Below, one piece after another: positions 23,721 to 35,550 of a DNA stretch of 64,000 bases. The stretch covers positions 186,001 to 250,000 of the forward strand of contig JACGCM010000669.1 of the NCBI GenBank assembly GCA_014058105.1, written 5' to 3'. Origin of the DNA: Kingdonia uniflora. Lineage: Eukaryota > Streptophyta > Magnoliopsida > Ranunculales > Circaeasteraceae. The position numbers were made by a program, and so were the translations under genes. A model generated the notes under the pieces. That model did no database searches, was not told where the DNA came from, and saw only the letters and a list, made by a program, of their open reading frames with translations. Each line of letters begins with the position of its first letter. Position 1 is the first letter of the stretch.

Positions 23721-25990
23721 CGGGGTCGTGCGAAATCCGTTCCGGTTCAAAATTCCAACCGGGAGTATTAATAGTCATTGGGTAACTATCCGAGCGTATT
23801 TTTGGACGAATAGAATCTCATAAACTGATCCAACCTCTTAAACGACTAGTCGATGGCTAAGCTTCTCATAAATATGATATCAAGCCTCGGAGGGGTGTGA
23901 AATCTGTACCGGTTAAAAACTTTAGCCGATATTTTTTTTGAGTCATTGGGTAACTATCCTAGCGTGTTGTCGGATGAATTTAAACTCATAAACTAATCCA
24001 ACCTCTCCAACGTGTAGCCGGTAGCCAAGCTTCATAAAAATACAATCTAAAGCCTCGGAGTAGTGGGATATTTTTAATGTTTTAAAACTCAAACCGAGAT
24101 TATCGCGAGTCATTGGGTAACTATCCTAGCGTGTTGTTGGATGAATATAAGCTCTCAAAAGCGATCCAACTTCTCAAACGCTATGTCAGTAGCCAAGTTT
24201 CTTCGAATTACAATCTAAAGCATCGTAGTGGTGCGAAATTCGTACCGGTCAAAAACACAAACCGAGAATACAGCGAGTCATTGTGTAATTTTCCTAGCGG
24301 ATTGCTGGATGACTATAAGCCCTTAAAAGCAATTCAACCTCTGAAATGAGTTATCAGTAGCCAAGCTTCTCTGAATTACGATATAAAGCATCAGGGAGGT
24401 GCGAAATCCGTACCTATCAAAAATTCAATAAGGGAGTATTCTGAATCATTGGGTAATTATTCTAGCGTGTTGCTGGATAAATAGAACTCATAAACCGATC
24501 CAACCTCTTAAATGAGTAGCCGGCAACCAAGCTTCTCAAAAATGCAATCTAAAGCCTCAGAGGGGTGCAAAATCCATACCGATAAAAAACTCAAACCGGG
24601 AGTATTGTGAGTTATTGGGAAACTATCCTAGCGTACTGTCAGACGAATTGAAGCTCATAAACTGATCAAACCACCTAAATAACTAGCTGGTAGCCAAGCT
24701 TCTTAAAAATGCGATCTAAAGCATCTGAGGGGTGGGAAATCTGTTTCGGTTAAAAATTCAAACCGGCATTATTGTGAGTCAATGGGTAACTATCCAATCA
24801 TATTGTTGGGCGAATATAATCACTAAAAAGCAATCCTAACTCTCAAACGTGCTGGTACTAGCCAAGTTTCATCGAATTATGATCTAAGGCATTGGAGAGG
24901 TGCGAAATTTGTATCGGTCAAAAACATAAACCAGGAGTATTCCGAGTCAATAGGTAATTATCCAAGCATGTTGTCAGACGAATGAAAACTCATAAATTGA
25001 TACAACCACTAAACCGAGTAGCTGGTTGCCAAGCTTCTCAAAAATGCGATAGAAAACCACAGAACAGCGGGATACCTGAACCGTTTTAAATCTCAAACCG
25101 AGATTATTTTGAGTCATTGAGCAACTATCTTAGCGTGTAGTTGACAAATATAATATCTTAAAAGCAATCCACAATCTCAAACGTGTTGTTAGGAGCAAAG
25201 TTGCTCTGAATTACGATCTAAACCATCGGAGAGGTACGAAATCCGTAACGGTCAAAAATCAAACCGGGAGTATTCTGAGCCATTAGGTAACTATCCTAGT
25301 GTGTTCTCGGATGAATAGAAACTCATAAAATGATCCAACCTCTCAAGCGAGTAGCCGGTAGCCAAGCTTCTCAGAAATGCAATCTAAAGACTCTGATCGT
25401 TGGGAAATCTATAGTGTTTAAAAACTCAAACCGAGATTATTGCGAGTCATTGGGTAAGTATCCTAGCATGTTGTTGGACGAATATAAACACTAAAATGCA
25501 AACCAACTTCAAAATCGATATGTCAGTAGCCAAGTTTCCCCGAATTATTATCTAAAGCATCAGAGAGGTGAAAAATCTGTACCGGTCAAAAACTCAAATC
25601 GGGAGTACTGCGAGTCACTGGGTAACAATCCTAGCATGTTGTTGGATGAATATAAACTCTTAAAAGTAATACAACCCCTTAAATGAGATGTCAGTAGCAA
25701 AGTATCTCCGAATTAAGATCTAAAGGATCAAAGATGTGTGAAATCCGTACAGGTCAAAAACTGTATTTCTTGTCATTGGGTAACTATCCTAGCGCATTTT
25801 CGAGGGAATAGAAACTCATAAACCGATCCAACATCTGAAGTGAGTTGCCGGTAGCCAAGTTTCTCAAAAATGAGATCTAAAGCCTTGGAGCAGTGGGATA
25901 TCTGTACCGTTTAAAAACTCAAACCGAGACTATTTGGAGTTATTCGGTAACTATCCTAGCGTGTTATTGGGTGAATATAATATCTTAAAA
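23720..25990. repeat. Third copy of the 12.3-13.7 / 15.9-17.4 kb segment, then module R copy 2
   Basis: Offset about 7785 from 15.92-18.1 kb. The class A pair at about 24.1-24.35 kb is closely related to that at 50.28-50.52 kb: the two 78-codon open frames differ at few positions. Module R follows: the TTGCTCTGAATTACG unit at about 25.2 kb, GCCATTAGG, then CTCTGATCGTTGGG at about 25.39 kb. A short loss is visible at about 25761-25770 (AAAAACTGTATTTCTTGTC), where the CAATAAGGGAG boundary has been corrupted. Confidence 0.8.
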
Positions 25991-28005
25991 GTGAACCAAC
26001 TTCTTATACAAGTAGCCGGTAGTAAAATTTCTTATAAATGCAATCTAAAGCCTCGGAACGGTGGGATAACTGTTCCGGTTTAAAACATAAACCGAGATTA
26101 TTGCGAGACATTGGGTAACTATCCTATCATGTTGCTGGATGAATATAATCTCTTAAAAGCAATCAAAACTCTCAAACGTGTTGTCAGTAGCAATGTTTTT
26201 CCGAATTAAGATCTAAAGCTTCGGAGAGGTGCGAAATCCGTATCGGTCAAAAACTAAACCGGGAGTATTCCGAGTCATTGGGTAAAAATCCTAGCGCATT
26301 GTCAGATGAATAGAAACTCCTTAACTGATCCATCCACTCAAATGAGTAGCCGGTAGACAAGCTTCACAAAAATGGGATATAAAGCTATGGCGGGGTGCAA
26401 AATCCGTACAGGTCAAAAACTTAAACTAGTAGCACTGTGGGTCATTGGGTAACATTCCAAGCATGTTGACGGGTGAAATGAAACTCATAAACCAACCCAA
26501 AATCTCAAACGACTAACCGGTAGCCAAGCTTCTTAGAAATACGATCTAAAGCCTCAGATGGGTGTGAAATCTGTACCGGTTAAAAACTCAAACCGGGATT
26601 ATTGTGAGTTATTGGGTAACTATCCTAGCGTGTTGATGGAAAAATATAATATCATAAAAGAAATCCAAATTCTCAAACGTGTTATCAGTAGCAAAGTTTC
26701 TCTGAATTATGATCTAAAGCATCTGTGAAGTGCATAATTCGTATCGGTCAAAAACACAAACCGGGAGTATTTCAAGTCATTAGGTAACTATCCTAAAATG
26801 TTTTCAAAAGAATAGAAAGTCATAAACTGATCCAACCTCATATACGAGTAGCCGGAAGCAAATTTCTCATAAATGCGACCTAAATCCTCGGAGGTGTGGG
26901 ATAACTGTACCGGCTTAAAACTCAAATCGGGATTATTGCGAGTTAATGGGTATTTATACTAGCGTATTGTTGGACGAATATAATCTCTTAAAAGCAATAC
27001 AATCTCTCAAACGTGTTATCAGTAGCCAAGTTTCTCCGAATTAAGATTAAAAGAATCGGAGAGGTGCAAAATCCTTATCGGTCAAAAATTAATCTGGGAG
27101 TATTCTGAGTCATTGGGTAACTATCCTTGCGTGTTGTCGGATGAATAGAAACTCATAAAATGATCCAACCTTTCAAACGAGTAGCCGGTAGCCAAGCTTC
27201 TCAAAAATGGAATCTAAAGCCTTGGATGGGAGCGAAATCCTTACCGATCCAAAACTTAAACCGGAAGTATTGCGAGTCAATTTGTATCTCACCTAGCGTA
27301 TTGTCGGATGAATTAAAGCTCTTAAACTTATCCAACCTCTTAAACGACTAGCCGGTAGCCAAGCTTCCCAGAAATATGATCTAAAGCCTCGAAGGGGTAT
27401 GAAATCAGTACCGGTTCAAAACTCAAGCCGAAATTTGTGTGAGTCATTGGGCAACTATCCTTGCGTGTTGTTGGAAAAATATAATTTCTTAAACGTAATC
27501 CAAATTTTCAGACGTGTTGTCAATAGACAAGTTTCTCTGAATTATGATCTAGTGCATCGGGGAGGTACTAAATCCGTATCGGTTAAAAAGTCAAACCGGG
27601 AGTATTCCGAGTGATTGGGTAACTATCGTAGCGTGTTGTTGGACGAATAGAAACTCATTAACGGATCCAACCTCACAAACGAGTAGCCGTCAGCCAAGCT
27701 TCTCAATAGTGCAATCTAAAGTTTTAGAGCAGTAAGATATCTATACTATTAAAAAACTCAAACCGAGATTATTGCGAGTCATTGGGTAACTATTCTAGTA
27801 TGATCATGGATGAATCTAAACACTAAAATGCGAACCAACTTCAAAAATGATATGTCAGTTGCCAAGTTTCCCCGAATTGCGATCTAAAGCATCGCAGAAG
27901 TAAATATTCATAACCGGTGAAAAGCACAAACCGGAAGAACTGCGAGTCATTGGGTAACAATCCTAGCGGGTTGATGGACGAATATAAACTCCTAAAAGCA
28001 ATCAA
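25985..28005. repeat. 7.03 kb offset duplication, right copy
   Basis: Opens with a chimeric unit: a class A head with GTGAACCAACTTCT runs straight into a class B tail, TATACAAGTAGCCGG (about 25990-26015). It then matches 19.3-20.95 kb at an offset of about 7030. Class A open frames at 27160-27351 and 27399-27614 correspond to those at about 20130 and 20369-20584. The match ends in a second chimeric monomer near 28000. Confidence 0.8.
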
Positions 28006-28015
28006 ACCTCTCAAA
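27985..28015. other. Chimeric monomer: breakpoint of a 4-monomer (669 bp) deletion
   Basis: The left half (GGTTGATGGACGAATATAAAC) matches 20.94 kb and the right half (CCTCTCAAACGAGTAGCC, then AAATTATATTTAAAGCC) matches 21.64 kb. The offset falls from 7030 to 6361, a difference of 669 bp or four monomers. The exchange lies inside a monomer and keeps register, as expected for unequal homologous exchange. Confidence 0.85.
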
Positions 28016-28470
28016 CGAGTAGCCAGTAGCTAAGCTTCTCAAAAATTATATTTAAAGCCTTTCTGGGGTGCAAAATTTGTATCGGTCAAAAACTCAAACT
28101 GGGTGTATTGCGAGTTATTGGGCTACTCTCCAAGCGTATTATTGGTCAAATAGAAACTTTTAAACCAATCCAACCTCGTAAATGACTTTCCGGTTACAAA
28201 GCTTCTCAAAAATACAATTTAAGGCCTCGAACGGTGTGAAATTTGTACCGGTTAAAAACACAAGATTGAATTTTTGCGAGTCATTGTGCAACTATCCTAC
28301 CATGTTGTTGGACGAATAAAATCTCTTAAAAGCAATCTAAACTCTCAAACGTGTTGTCAGAAGCAAAGTTTCATGAATTAAGATCTAAAGCTTTGTTGAA
28401 GTGCAAAACCCGTATCGGCCGAAAACTCAAACCGAGAGTATTCCGAATCATTGAGAAACTATCCTAGTGT

Positions 28471-28490
28471 GTTGTCAGACGAATATAATA
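28471..28490. other. Chimeric monomer: breakpoint of a 1-monomer (170 bp) deletion
   Basis: A class B head, GTTGTCAGACGAAT, continues with a class A tail, ATAATATCTTAAAAGTGAACC. The corresponding two units at 22.11 and 22.28 kb are separate, and the offset drops from 6361 to 6191. The crossover fell in the shared GACGAATA stretch. The unit carrying the 3 bp GTGTAACTC marker was removed by this event. Confidence 0.85.
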
Positions 28491-28696
28491 TCTTAAAAGT
28501 GAACCATCTTCACAAGCGATAACTCAATAGCGAAGTTTCTTCGAATTGCGATCAAATGCATCGGACAGGTGCGAAATCTGAATCGTTTAAAAACTCAATC
28601 ATGGTGTATTCCAAATCATTGCGTAATTATCCTAGCATGTTGTTGGACGAATAGAAACTCGTAAACTGATCCATCCTCACAAACGAGTCGCCGGTA

Positions 28697-28710
28697 TCAT
28701 TGGGTAATTA
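28697..28710. other. Patch of monomer-head sequence inside a monomer middle
   Basis: In the unit beginning CACAAACGAGTCGCCGGTA, the expected GCCAAGCTTTTCCAAAATGC is replaced by TCATTGGGTAATTA, followed by TGATCTAAAGCC. The 14-base patch is identical to the monomer head (GAG-TCATTGGGTAATTA occurs as a head elsewhere). The counterpart at about 22.50 kb is normal. Replication template switching is the simplest explanation. Confidence 0.8.
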
Positions 28711-29924
28711 TGATCTAAAGCCTCTTATTAATGGGATATTTATACCGTTTAAAAACTTAAACCAATATTATTGCGAGTCATTGGTTCACTATCCTAGAAT
28801 GTTGTTGGATGAATAGAAATGCATAAACCGATCCAACCTTTCAAATGACTAGCCGGTATCCAAGCTTCTCAAAAATACGATCTAAAGCATCGGAGTGGTG
28901 TGAAATCTGTACCGGTTTAAAACTCAAACCGAGATTATTGCGAGTCATTGGGTAACTATCCTTGCGTGTTGTTGGACGATTATAATCTATTAATAGTATT
29001 CCAAAATCTAAAACATGTTGTCAGTAGCCAAGTTTCTCCGAATTAAGTTCTAAAGAATCAAAAAGGTGCGAAATCCGTATCAGTTAAAAACTTAAACCAG
29101 GAGTATTCTGAGATATTGGGTAAATACCGTAGCGTGTTGTCGAACGAATAGAAACTCATAAACTGATCCAACCTCTTAAGCGACTAGTTGGTAGCCAAGC
29201 TTCCCAAAAATATTATTTAAAGCCTCGAAGGGGTATGAAATTTGTACCGGTGTAAAAGGCAAGTCGAAATTTTAGCGAGTCATTGGCAACTATCCTAGCA
29301 TGTTGTTGGACAAATAAAATCTCTTAAAAGCAATTCAAACTCGCAAACCTGTTGTCAGCAGCATAGTTTCTACGAATTAAGATGTAAAGTTTTAGAGAGG
29401 TGTAAAATCCGTATCGGTCAGAAACTCAATCTTGGAGTATTTCGAGTCATTGGAAAACTATCATAGTGTATTGTCAGACGAATAGAAAATCATAAACTAA
29501 TCCAACCTCTCAAACGAGAAGGTCGTAGAAAAGCTTCTCAAAAAATGATTTAAAGCCTCGGAGCAGTGGGATATTTGTACCGTTTAAAAACTCAAACCGA
29601 GATTATTGCGAGTCACTAGGTAACACGCCTAGCGCGGTGTTGGACGAATATAATATCTTTGAAGCGAATCAACTTATAAAACTATAAGACTGTAGCCAAG
29701 TTTCTCCGAATTGCGATCTGAAGCATCGGAGAGGATCGAAATCCGTAATGGCTAAAAACTTAAACTGGAAGTATTCTGAGTCATTGGTTAACTATCCTTT
29801 TGTGCTTTCGGACGAATAGATACTTGTAAACTGATCCAACCTCTAAAACGAGTAGCCGGTAGCCAAGCATCTTAAAAATGAAATCTAAAGCCTTAGAACA
29901 GTGGGATATTTGTACTGCCTAAGA

Positions 29925-31090
29925 ACACAAACCATGATTATCGTGAATCGGTGGGTAACAATCCTGGCGTGCTATTGGGCTAATATAATCACTTAAAAGC
30001 AATCCAAACTATATAACGTGTTGTCAGTTGCAAAGTTTCTCCGAATTACGATCAAAAGAATTGAAGAGGTTCGAAATCAGTATCGATCAAATACACAAAC
30101 CACGAGTATTCCGAGTCATTAGGAAACTATCCCAGCATGTTGCGGACGAATAGAAAGTCATAATCTAATCCAACCTCTTATACGAGTACCCGGTAGCAAA
30201 GTTTCTCAAAAATGCGATCAAAACTCTCAGAGGGTTGGGATATCTGTGCAGGTAAAAAACTCAAACCGGAATTATTGTGAGTCATTGGTTAACTATACTA
30301 GCGTGTTGTTAGACAAATATAATATCTTATAAGCAGTACAAACTCTCAAACATGTTGTCAGTAGCCAAGTTTCTCCGAATATAGATCTAAAGCATCGGTG
30401 AGGTACCAAATCCATATCGGTCTAAACTTAAACCGAGAGTGTTCCAAGTCATTGGGTAACTATCCTAGTATGTCGTTGGATGAATAAAAACTCATAAACT
30501 AATCCAACCACTCAAACGAGTAGCCCGTAGCCAAGCTTCCCAAAAAAGCGATCTAAAGACTCTAGGTGGTGCAAAATCCGTACCGGTTCAAAATTCCAAT
30601 CGGGAGTATTACAAATCATTGGGTAACTATCCAAGCTTATTGTCGGACGAATTGAAACTCATAAACTGATCCAACCTCTTAAACAACTAGCCGGTGGCTA
30701 AGCATCCCATAAATATGATCAAAAGCCTCCAATTGGTGTGAAATCTGTACCGGATAAAAACTTTAGCCAGGATATTTTACGAGTCAATGGGTAACTATCC
30801 TAGCATGTTGTCGGACGAATTTAAACACATAAACTGATCCAACCTCTCAAACGAGTAGCTGGTAGCCAAGCTTCTCCAAAATCGAATCTAAAGACTCCAA
30901 GTAGTGGGTTATTTATACCGTTTAAAAGCTCAAACAAATATTATCGCGAGTCATTGGTTAACTATCCTAGCGTATTGTCGAAGGAATAGAAACTGATAAA
31001 CTTATCCAACCACTCAAATGACTAGCCGGTATCCAAGCTTCTCAAAAATGCGATCTAAAGCATCGGAGCGGTATTAAATCTGTACAGGTT
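29925..31090. repeat. Single copy of the 7-monomer module M
   Basis: Order and variants match the unit tandemly repeated at 45.7-50.2 kb: a class A head CTATTGGGCTAATATAATC, the GGTTCGAAATCAGTATCGAT boundary, GCATGTTGCGGACG at 30135, the GGTTCAAAATTCCAATCGGGAG boundary at about 30585, a head with GACGAATTTAAACACAT at about 30815, and a final CATCGGAGCGGT unit. Only one copy is present here. Confidence 0.75.
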
Positions 31091-32345
31091 TAAAACTCAA
31101 ACCGAGATTATTGTGAGTCATTGAGTAACTATCCTAGCGTGTTGTTGGACTATTATAATCTCTTAGAAGCAATCCAAACTCTCAAACATGTTGTCAGTAG
31201 CCAAGTTTCTTCGAATTATGTTCTAAAGAATCAAAGAGGTGCAAAATCCGTATCGGTTAAAAAGTCAAACCGGGAGTATTCTGAGTCATTGGGTAACTAT
31301 TGTAGCATGTCGTCGAATGAATAAAAACTCATAAACTGATCCAACCTCTTAAACAACTAGCCGGTATCCAGGTTTATCAAAAATATGATCTAAAGCCTCG
31401 AAGGGATGTGAAATCTGTACCGGTTAAAAACTCAAGTTGGAATTTTTGCGACTCATTGGGCAACTATCCTCACGTGTTCTTGGACGAATATAATCTCTTA
31501 AAAGCAATCCAAACTTTTCAATGTGTTGTCAGCAGCAAAGTTTCTTCGAATTATGATCTAATGCTTCGGAGAGGTGTAAAATTCGTATCGGTCAGAAACT
31601 CAAACCGGGAGTATTCCGAGTCATTGGGAAACTATCCTTGTTGACGGACGAATAGAAACTCATAAACTAAACCTCTTAAATGAGAAGGTAGTTGCAAAGC
31701 TTCTAAAAAAATGATCTAAAGCCTCGGAGTAGTGGGATATTTGAACCATTTAAAAATTCAAACTGAGATTATTACGAGTCACTAGGTAAATCTCCTAGTG
31801 TGTCGTTGGACGAGTATAACATCTTCGAAGTGATGAAACTTATCAAACGATAAGTCAGTAAACAAGTTTCCCCGAATTGTGTTCTGAAGCATCGAAGAGG
31901 ATCGAAATCCGTATCGGTTAAAAATTCAAACAGGGAGTATTCCAAAGTCATTGGGTAACTATCCATGTGTACTGTCGGAGGAATAGATACTCGTAAACAG
32001 ATCCAACCTCCCAAATGAGTAGCCGGTAGCTAAGCTTCTCAAAAATGCAATCTAAAGCCTTAGAGCAGTGGGATATCGGTACCGTTTAAAGACTCAAACC
32101 AAGATTATCGCGAGTCATTGGGTAACTGTACTAGCGTGATGTTGGGTGAATATAATCACATAAAAGCAATCCAAACTCTCTAACGAATTGACAGTTGCCA
32201 AGTTTCTCCGAATTACGATCTAAAGCATTGAAGAGGTTTGAAATCCATATCGATAAAAATACACAAACCGGGAGTATTCCAAGTCATTAAGAAACTATCC
32301 CAGCATGTTGCGGACGAATAGGAAGTCAAAAACTGATCCATCCTC
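31090..32345. repeat. 13-monomer duplication of 28.9-30.2 kb
   Basis: ATTATGTTCTAAAGAATCAA at 31215 corresponds to 29042 (offset 2173). The match continues through the GAGAAGG unit (about 31682), the AACTTATCAAACGATAAG unit and GCCTTAGAGCAGTGGG (about 32057) to the GCATGTTGCGGACG head at 32303. It breaks at about 32340, where the sequence switches to module R. A short loss occurs at about 31640 (ATCCTTGTTGACGG) and another at about 31669 (ATAAACTAAACCTC). Confidence 0.75.
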
Positions 32346-32349
32346 TGAA

Positions 32350-35300
32350 ACGAGTATCCGCTAGCCAAGCTTCTCAAAAATGCAATCTAAAGCCTCTGTG
32401 CGTTGGGATATCTGTACCGTTTAAAAACTCAAACCGAGATTATTGCGAGTCTTTGGGTAACTATCCTAGCATGTTGTTGGACGAATATAAACTCTAAAAT
32501 AGAAACCAACTTCTAAGACGATATGTTAGTAGCCGAGCTTCTCCGAATTACGATCTAAGACATCGGAGAGGTGAAAAATATCTACTGCTCCAAAACGCAA
32601 ATCAGAATTACTGCGAGTCATTGGGTAACAATCATAGCATGTTGTTGGACGAATATAAGCTATTAAAAGTGATAAATCATCTTAAATGAGTTGTCAGTAG
32701 CAAAGTTTCACCGAATTACGATCTAAAGCATCAAAGATGTACAAAATCCGTACCGATCAAAAACTCAATAAGGGAGTATTTCGAGTCATTGGATAACTAT
32801 CCTAGCGTATTTTCGGGGGAATAGAAACTTATAAACCGATCCAACCTCTCAAAGGAGTTGCTGGTAGCCAAGCTTCTCAAAAATGCTATCTAAAGCCTCG
32901 GAGGGATGCAAAATCCGTACCCAATCAAAAACTCAAACTGAGAGTATTACGAGTTATTGGGTAACGATCCTAGTGTATTGCAGGACAAATAGAAACTCAA
33001 AAATTGATCCAACCTCTTAAATGACTTGCCGGTAGCCAAGCTTTTTCAAAATGTTATCAAAGCCTCGAAGTGGTGGGAAATCAATTCCGGTTAATAACTC
33101 AGTCCGGGATTATGGCGAGTCATTCGGTAACTATCCTATTGTGGTGTTGGGTGAATATAATCACTTAAAAGCAATGCAAACTCTCAAATGTGTTGTCAGT
33201 TGCAAAGGTTCTCCAAATTACGATCTAAATCATCGAAGAGGTGCAAAATCTGTATCGTCCAAAAACACAAACCGGGAGTATTCTGAGTCATTAGGAAACT
33301 ATCCTAGCTTGTTTTCGGACAATTAGAAAGTCATAAAACGATCCAACCTCTTATACGCGTAGCCGGTGGAAAAGTATCTCAGAAATGTGATCAAAAGCCT
33401 CGGAGGGGTGTGATATCTGTACCGGTTAAAAACTCAAACCGAGATTATTGCGATTCATTGGGTAACTATCCTAGCGTGTTATTGGATGAATATAATATCT
33501 TAAATGCAATACAAACTCTCAAACGTGCTGTCACTAGCCAAGTTTCTTCAAATTAAGATCCAAAACATCGGAGAGGCAGGAAATCCGTATCAGTCAAGAA
33601 CTTAAACCGGGAGTATTCCAAGTCATTCTGTAACTATCCAAGCATGTTTTCAAATAAATAGAAACTCATAAATGGATCAAACCTCTCAAACGTGTTGCCG
33701 GTAATGAAGCTTCTCAAAAATGCGATCTAAAGCCTCGGAGTGGTGCGAAATCAGTACCGGTCCAAAACTTAAACTGGGAGTATTGCGAGTCATTGGGTTA
33801 ACTATCAGAGCGTATTATCAGATGAATAGAAACTAATAAACTGATCAAATCTCTTAAACGAATAGCCGGTGGCAAAGTTTCTCAGAAATATGTTCTTAAG
33901 CCTCGAATTGGTGTGAAATCTGTACCGGTAAATAAATTTTATCCAGGAATTTTGCGAGTGATTGGGTAACTATCCTAGCGTGTTGTCGGACGAATAGAAA
34001 CTCATAAACTGATCCAACCTCTCAAACGGCTAGACGGTAGCCAAGCTTATTAAAAATGCAATCTAAAGCCACGGAGGGGTGGGTAATCTATTCTGGTTAA
34101 AAACTAAATCCGGGATTATTCCGAGTCAATGGGTAACTATCCAATCGTGCTGTTGGGAAAATATAATCACTTAAAAGCAATCAAACTAGCAAACGTGTTC
34201 TCAGTTACAAAGTTTCTCCGAATTACGATCTAATGCATCGGAGAAGTACAAAATCCGTATCGGTCAAAAACACAAACCGGAAGTATTTCGAGTCATTAGG
34301 TAACTATCCTAGCATGTTTTCGGAAGAATAGAAAGTCATAAGCCGATGCAACTTCTTATGCGACTAGCCGGTAGCAAAGTTTCTCTGAAATGCGATCAAA
34401 AGCCTCGAAGAGGTGGGATATCTGTACCGTTTTAAAACTCAAACTAGGATTATTGCGAGTCATAGGATAATTATCCTAGCGTGTTGATGGACGAATATAA
34501 TATCTTAAAAGCAATACAAACTCTCAAACGTGTTATCAGTATTCATCTTTCTCAGAATTAAGATCTAAAGCTTCGGAGAGGCACGAAATCTGCATCGGTT
34601 AATAACTTAAATCGGGAGTATTCTAAGTTATTGGGTAACTATCCTAGGATGTTGTCGGACGAATAAAAGATCATAAACTGATCCAACCTCTCAAACGAGT
34701 AGCCGGTAGCCAAGCTTCACAAAAATACAATGTCAAGCCTCGGGGGGAACGAAATCTGCACCCGCCCAAAACTCAAACCGGGAGTATTGCGAGTCATTGG
34801 GTAACTATCCGAACGTATTCTCGGACGAATAGAAAGTCATAAACAGATCCAACCTCCTAAATGGCTAGCCGGTAGCCAAGCTTCTCAGAAATACGATCCA
34901 AAGCCTCAAAGGGGTGTGAAATCTTTACCGGGATTTTGCGAATCTTTGGGTAACTATCCTAGCGTGCTGTTGGGCGAATATAATCTCTTAAATTCAATCT
35001 AAACTCTCAAGTGTGTTGTCAGTAGCCAAGTTTCTCCGAATTAAGATCTAAAGCTTCGGAGAGGTGCAAAATCCGTATTGGTCAAAAACTCAAACCTGGC
35101 GTAGTTCGAGTCATTGGGCAACTATCCTAGCGTGTTGTCGGATGATTAGAAACTCATAAGCTGATCAAACCTCTCAAATGAATAGCCGGTAACAAAGCTT
35201 CTCAAAAATGCGACCAAAAGCCTCGAAGGGGTGCGAAATCTGTACCGGTCAAAAGCTCAAACTGGAAGTAATGCAAGTCATCGGGTAACTATCCTAGCAT

Positions 35301-35550
35301 GTTATCGGACGAATAAGAGCTCATGAACTGATCCAACCTCTCAAATGAGTTGACAACAGCCAAACTTCGAAGAAATGCAATTTAAAGCCTCAGAGGGGTG
35401 TGAAATATGTACTAGATAAAAACTCAAACTGGAAATAGTACGATTTATTGGGTAACTATCCTAGTATGTTGTTGGATGAATATAATCTCTTAAATACAAT
35501 CCAAACTCTCAATCGTGTTGTCAGTATCAAAGTTTTTCCGAATTACGATC
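32350..35550. repeat. 19.16 kb offset duplication, left copy
   Basis: Matches 51.51-54.72 kb. GCCTCT at 32392 pairs with 51555 (offset 19163), and the class A unit GGGTGAATATAATCAC at 33141 pairs with 52305 (offset 19164). The shared deletion giving TACCGGGATTTTG at 34926 pairs with 54073 (offset 19147; small losses in the right copy explain the change). It starts with module R copy 3. Open frames 33051-33326 and 35448-35651 are satellite. Confidence 0.85.
34922..34940. other. Shared internal deletion marker, left copy
   Basis: CTTTACCGGGATTTTGCGAATC lacks about 18 bp of the usual GGTTAAAAACTCAAGCCGGG stretch. The same deletion is at 54070-54088, showing that it predates the duplication of this segment. 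Confidence 0.8.

Larger units (their letters stand above)
28015..29905. repeat. Continuation of the 7 kb duplication, then module Q copy 3
   Basis: Matches 21.65-23.03 kb with the two deletions described above. Module Q (ATTAAGTTCTAAAGAATCAA at 29042) is followed by GAGAAGG (about 29515) and the AACTTATAAAACTATAAG class A unit (about 29670). A very similar run starts 2173 bp (13 monomers) later, at 31.0 kb. Confidence 0.75.
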
